Shown here: piece by piece, positions 61,373-64,000 of the stretch
Numbering within the stretch: the first letter of the stretch is position 1
Layout: every line of letters starts with the position of its first letter
DNA from: JANXXV01 sp038200305
GTDB taxonomy: Bacteria; Acidobacteriota; Terriglobia; Bryobacterales; Bryobacteraceae
Direction: 5' to 3'
Length of the DNA stretch: 64,000 bases
Assembly (NCBI GenBank): GCA_038200305.1
Contig: JBBPYD010000104.1
Location: 13,848-77,847, forward strand
Notes under the pieces: generated by a model
The model's database searches: none
What the model was told of the DNA's origin: nothing
The model's input: the letters and a program-made list of their open reading frames with translations, nothing else
Translations under genes and position numbers: made by a program

Positions 61373-61704
61373 CGTTCTGCCTGCCTTCGAAAATAGCGTT
61401 CTCCCTGGTTGGGGATAAAGAATGTGCGGATGGTGCCATCGGCATTGTAAGCGCCAAAATATCCTCTTCGCTGGTCGAACCTGGTGATCACCGCGCCTTT
61501 GCGAGCCTCAAGGATAGGTCCGCCGGCGGGTGCGTCACGAAGTTCCTGCGCCAAGTGCAGATATGCACCTTGTGAAATACGGCCGAACTCGGAACCATGT
61601 TTTTGGAAGTGATCGTCAAATTGCCGACGGCTGCGGAAGCCGGGTCCGGATGCGAATAACAGCAGCGCAAAGCAGGAGCAGAGAAGTAGCCGGAGGGTCT
61701 TCAT
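61369..61704 (-). CDS. Small secreted BECR-type RNase toxin-like protein
   Basis: A 111-residue protein with signal peptide (TLRLLLCSCFALLLFASG). The mature part of about 88 residues is basic. It carries RQFDDHFQKHGSEFGRISQG then AYLHLAQELRDAPAGGPILE, an H-x3-H/K-H-x-x-E-F-G helix with a Y-x3-A helix. A beta region (VITRFDQRRGYFGAYNADGT then IRTFFIPNQGERYF) follows. This layout resembles the barnase/EndoU/colicin-E5/RelE (BECR) toxin domains such as the Ntox50 group, and the T-I-R-T-F-F strand recalls the barnase active strand. The similarity is judged by eye; catalytic residues are not proven. Confidence 0.5.
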   Translation of the reverse strand: MKTLRLLLCSCFALLLFASGPGFRSRRQFDDHFQKHGSEFGRISQGAYLHLAQELRDAPAGGPILEARKGAVITRFDQRRGYFGAYNADGTIRTFFIPNQGERYFRRQAER

Positions 61705-62903
61705 GTTCGTAATTTCACTCCTGGATTCGCGCCGTACTCGATGACGGCTTCACGTGCATGGTTCAGCAGTGAAAGGCGGCCAGCCTCCATGACGAGTTCG
61801 TTGTACCGGCTGTTTGCAGGCGTGGCGAGAACTCCGTCGTCATCGAGCCGTTTCAGAAACAGCCGTGGGTCTGCCGCGGATTCCGCTTCAATGCACTTTT
61901 TGATAATGAACTCGACTGATCGGTAGCCGTAGCCGACGGGTTGCAGGCCGGGTCCGCCCAGGTCTACATATTGGAAGTAATCCGGACTCGGTTCGGCGTA
62001 CTGTGGCGGATCCGTGTAGCAGTACTGTAGCCCGCGATATTGATCGGAGTGCTGGATAAGCCCGCCAACATTGCCTCCGGAGCAATACATGGTGAGACCC
62101 TGCGTGTTCGTACCGGGGGCAGCATCCGGAAAACTTAGCGAGTTTTGCACATTCAGGCACGCGCCATTCTGCCAAATGACACGCGCGTCGGTCCAGAGGT
62201 AGCCTTCATTGCCATTCGGGTACTTGTCTTTGATTCCGTAAACGCTGACGGATGCGGGAAGCAGGCCGGTGATGAAGTGAACCAGGTCCACATAATGGCA
62301 ACCGATGTAGGAGAACGCATCCGAATTCTCGGTAGTACACCAGTTCTGGAAATTGGATTCGCGATAATACCACTTCTCCATTAAGACCGCCGAACCGAGG
62401 CGGAATTCGCCGAAGAGACCCTGCCGGTATTTCTGTCGAGCCATCAGACTCCGGTCATCGAATCGTTTGTGATATTCGACGCCGACCACCAGATCCCGGT
62501 TACGAGCCTCCCGCTCAATGAGAATCGATTCGCTGGCCTTCAGCACTAGCGGTTTGACGCAGCAGACGTGCTGGTTGTGCCGCAGAGCTGTCATGACTAC
62601 ATCGAAATGAAGCTGATCGGGAATAGCGGCAACCACGATGTTACGCGGGGGCAGTTTTGCGATCACGTCCTTGTAAAGATCGGGTTGCGGCGCATCGCCC
62701 GACTCAGGATACGCGCGGAACGATTGGCCCGGGAACGCGGCGGCGAAAACATCGGATTCCATCAGCTTGCGAACGGTGCGGCTGTGCTGCGCGCAAATGC
62801 CGATCTGGCCAATCACTCCGTTTCGTTGAAGCTGGTAAAGCGACGGCAGGATCTGATCGTTGGTGATCATGCCGCCCCCTACGACAAGAACTTCCGGCTT
62901 CAC
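61701..62903 (-). CDS. Gfo/Idh/MocA-like oxidoreductase, cytosolic
   Basis: A 400-residue protein without leader. VLVVGGGMITNDQILPSLYQ replaces the usual G-x-G-x-x-G with G-G-G-M, and CCVKPLVLKASES has K-P without the preceding Glu. VGVEYHKRFDDRSLM and AFSYIGCHYVDLVHFITG are the expected barrel motifs. It probably oxidises or reduces a sugar-derived substrate. Its ATG overlaps the stop of the class III aminotransferase gene (62900-62903), and its stop overlaps the start of the toxin-like gene (61701-61704). Confidence 0.85.
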   Translation of the reverse strand: MKPEVLVVGGGMITNDQILPSLYQLQRNGVIGQIGICAQHSRTVRKLMESDVFAAAFPGQSFRAYPESGDAPQPDLYKDVIAKLPPRNIVVAAIPDQLHFDVVMTALRHNQHVCCVKPLVLKASESILIEREARNRDLVVGVEYHKRFDDRSLMARQKYRQGLFGEFRLGSAVLMEKWYYRESNFQNWCTTENSDAFSYIGCHYVDLVHFITGLLPASVSVYGIKDKYPNGNEGYLWTDARVIWQNGACLNVQNSLSFPDAAPGTNTQGLTMYCSGGNVGGLIQHSDQYRGLQYCYTDPPQYAEPSPDYFQYVDLGGPGLQPVGYGYRSVEFIIKKCIEAESAADPRLFLKRLDDDGVLATPANSRYNELVMEAGRLSLLNHAREAVIEYGANPGVKLRT

Positions 62904-64000
62904 GCAATCGCCTCATAAACGGCTTCTTCAAACGCATCCAGGCTCTCCGTCATGGCTTCTTCATTAATGACCAGAGGCGGGCAGATCTTGACAGTGCCGC
63001 CGCCGAGACCAACAGGGCTAAACAGCAGGACCCCCTTGCGGATGCATCGCTCCACGATGTCCCAGGCGAGGTCGCCATCGGGTTCCTTTGATCCTGGCCG
63101 GACACAGGCAACACCAGCTACAAGCCCCTTACCATCGACAGATCCGAACTGAGGAAACTCACTCTTCATCTGGTGCAGCCGTGAATGCAAAAGACCGCCC
63201 ATGTTCTTCGAGTTAGACGCGAGATCTTCTTTCAACACCAGATCGATAGACGCGAGCGCGGCCGCGCAACAGACCGGATTACCTGTATGAGTGGAGGTCA
63301 TGCTGCCCGCTGGGTGCAGGTCCATTACATCCGCCCGGCCAATCACCGCGGCCAATGGTAGAGAACTCGAAATCCCCTTCCCCCAGGTGGTGAGGTCCGG
63401 CACGATGCCGTAGTGTTCATAACCCCACAGCGTACCCGTGCGGCCGAACCCTGCCTGCACTTCATCGCACACAAGAAGCACGTTGTGCTTGTCGCACCAG
63501 CTTCGCAACGCCTTCATGTAAGCAACGGGAGCAAATGCCGCGCTGCCTCCCTGATACGTTTCCATGATGACTCCGGCGACGTTTTCCGCTTGCACGCCGT
63601 GTTCACACAGACGCTGCAGAAAGAACTCAAACGATGTGTCTTCCGTGCGGAAACCGTCCGGAAACGGAACCTGAACGAAGCCGGGGTCCGCGTTCACTAT
63701 CCACTCTTTCAGCGCCGGAATGCCGCCGGCCTGCTGCGAGCCGAGAGTTCGGCCGTGGAATGCTTTCTCGTAAGAGACGATGACGTGCTTCGGACGGCCT
63801 CCCACTTTCACGCCGTGAGTCCGGCAGAGCTTGATGGCGCACTCCACCGTTTCCGAACCAGTGGTGAGAAGGAACACCTTCTTCAACGGTTCAGGAAACA
63901 GCGATGCCAACTTTTCGACAAGCTGAGCGCGAATCTCACTAGGGAAGCAGTAGTTCGTCAAAAGTTTGGATTGTGCCTGACGGACGATGGCATCGACGAT
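62900..64000 (-). CDS. Class III aminotransferase, N-terminus outside window
   Basis: The frame is open from the window edge (in-frame residues before a TTG at 63961 fit the family), giving 366 residues of a PLP enzyme. It shows LLTTGSETVECAIKLCRTHG, YEKAFHGRTLGSQ, LLVCDEVQAGFGRTG and TTWGKGISSSLPLAAV with the PLP-binding Lys in GKG. It resembles 4-aminobutyrate/ornithine aminotransferases and sugar-amine enzymes. It starts a block of five genes overlapping by 4 bp each, so its role is linked to the two oxidoreductases downstream, possibly in aminosugar or amino-acid metabolism. Confidence 0.9.
   Translation of the reverse strand: MVDAIVRQAQSKLLTNYCFPSEIRAQLVEKLASLFPEPLKKVFLLTTGSETVECAIKLCRTHGVKVGGRPKHVIVSYEKAFHGRTLGSQQAGGIPALKEWIVNADPGFVQVPFPDGFRTEDTSFEFFLQRLCEHGVQAENVAGVIMETYQGGSAAFAPVAYMKALRSWCDKHNVLLVCDEVQAGFGRTGTLWGYEHYGIVPDLTTWGKGISSSLPLAAVIGRADVMDLHPAGSMTSTHTGNPVCCAAALASIDLVLKEDLASNSKNMGGLLHSRLHQMKSEFPQFGSVDGKGLVAGVACVRPGSKEPDGDLAWDIVERCIRKGVLLFSPVGLGGGTVKICPPLVINEEAMTESLDAFEEAVYEAIA

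Noticed and set aside
1..64000. Search for tRNA, rRNA and CRISPR arrays
   Set aside because: No cloverleaf-like region, rRNA stretch or regular repeat-spacer pattern was seen by eye.

Overview
The window looks like a chromosome segment of an Acidobacteriota member of the Solibacter/Bryobacter type. This is inferred from gene content: very large TonB-dependent receptors with an N-terminal carboxypeptidase-regulatory-like domain, many Cys-type sulfatases, Gfo/Idh/MocA oxidoreductases with Tat-like leaders, DUF1080 proteins, and lineage-typical small proteins such as the RHGLTS-motif protein and a zinc-finger/HTH protein. No rRNA or tRNA gene and no CRISPR array was seen.

Layout. 0-9.4 kb: the start of a serine hydrolase (cut by the window edge), a Gfo/Idh oxidoreductase and a mannonate-dehydratase-like enolase-superfamily enzyme, then ccmD-ccmC-ccmB (cytochrome c maturation, no ccmA next to them), a cyclase-family hydrolase, a DUF1080 protein, a divergent membrane glycosyltransferase-like protein and a sodium/solute symporter that is continuous in frame with an upstream hypothetical protein. 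9.4-14.1 kb is a decayed accessory region: RHGLTS-type protein, frameshifted hypothetical genes, a BrnT/BrnA module with a broken antitoxin, an AbrB-type antitoxin fragment with a truncated Doc toxin, and a frameshifted phage-terminase-like ATPase between two 46-bp direct repeats.

14.1-31 kb: one tightly packed eight-gene minus-strand operon with four sulfatases, two TonB-dependent receptors, a PhoD-like phosphatase and a glycoside-hydrolase-like protein. It reads as a sulfated-polysaccharide uptake and degradation locus. 31-34 kb: a frameshifted DUF4279 gene, a fifth sulfatase on the other strand and an ABM monooxygenase.

34-40.4 kb: PilZ protein, membrane protein, arginase-fold protein with altered metal ligands, GHMP (heptose-type) kinase, CPBP protease, BamE-like secreted protein, small antitoxin-like protein, a HicA gene with a damaged HicB, and a RfaE1/HldA-type heptose kinase. 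40.4-59.9 kb is mainly housekeeping: amidohydrolase, GAPDH, NAD-type isocitrate dehydrogenase, purH, S1/P1 nuclease, a MacB/Lol-like ABC exporter set (ATPase, HlyD adaptor, two FtsX permeases), tadA, DUF1080, a zinc-finger/HTH protein, an XRE regulator, a glycosyltransferase, glyA, rpiB, proS and a class V aminotransferase.

59.9-64 kb: a five-gene minus-strand operon in which every junction is a 4-bp overlap. It contains a class III aminotransferase (cut by the window edge), two Gfo/Idh oxidoreductases and, between them, a small secreted protein resembling BECR-type RNase toxins followed by a putative immunity protein. This embedded pair is the most unusual arrangement in the window.
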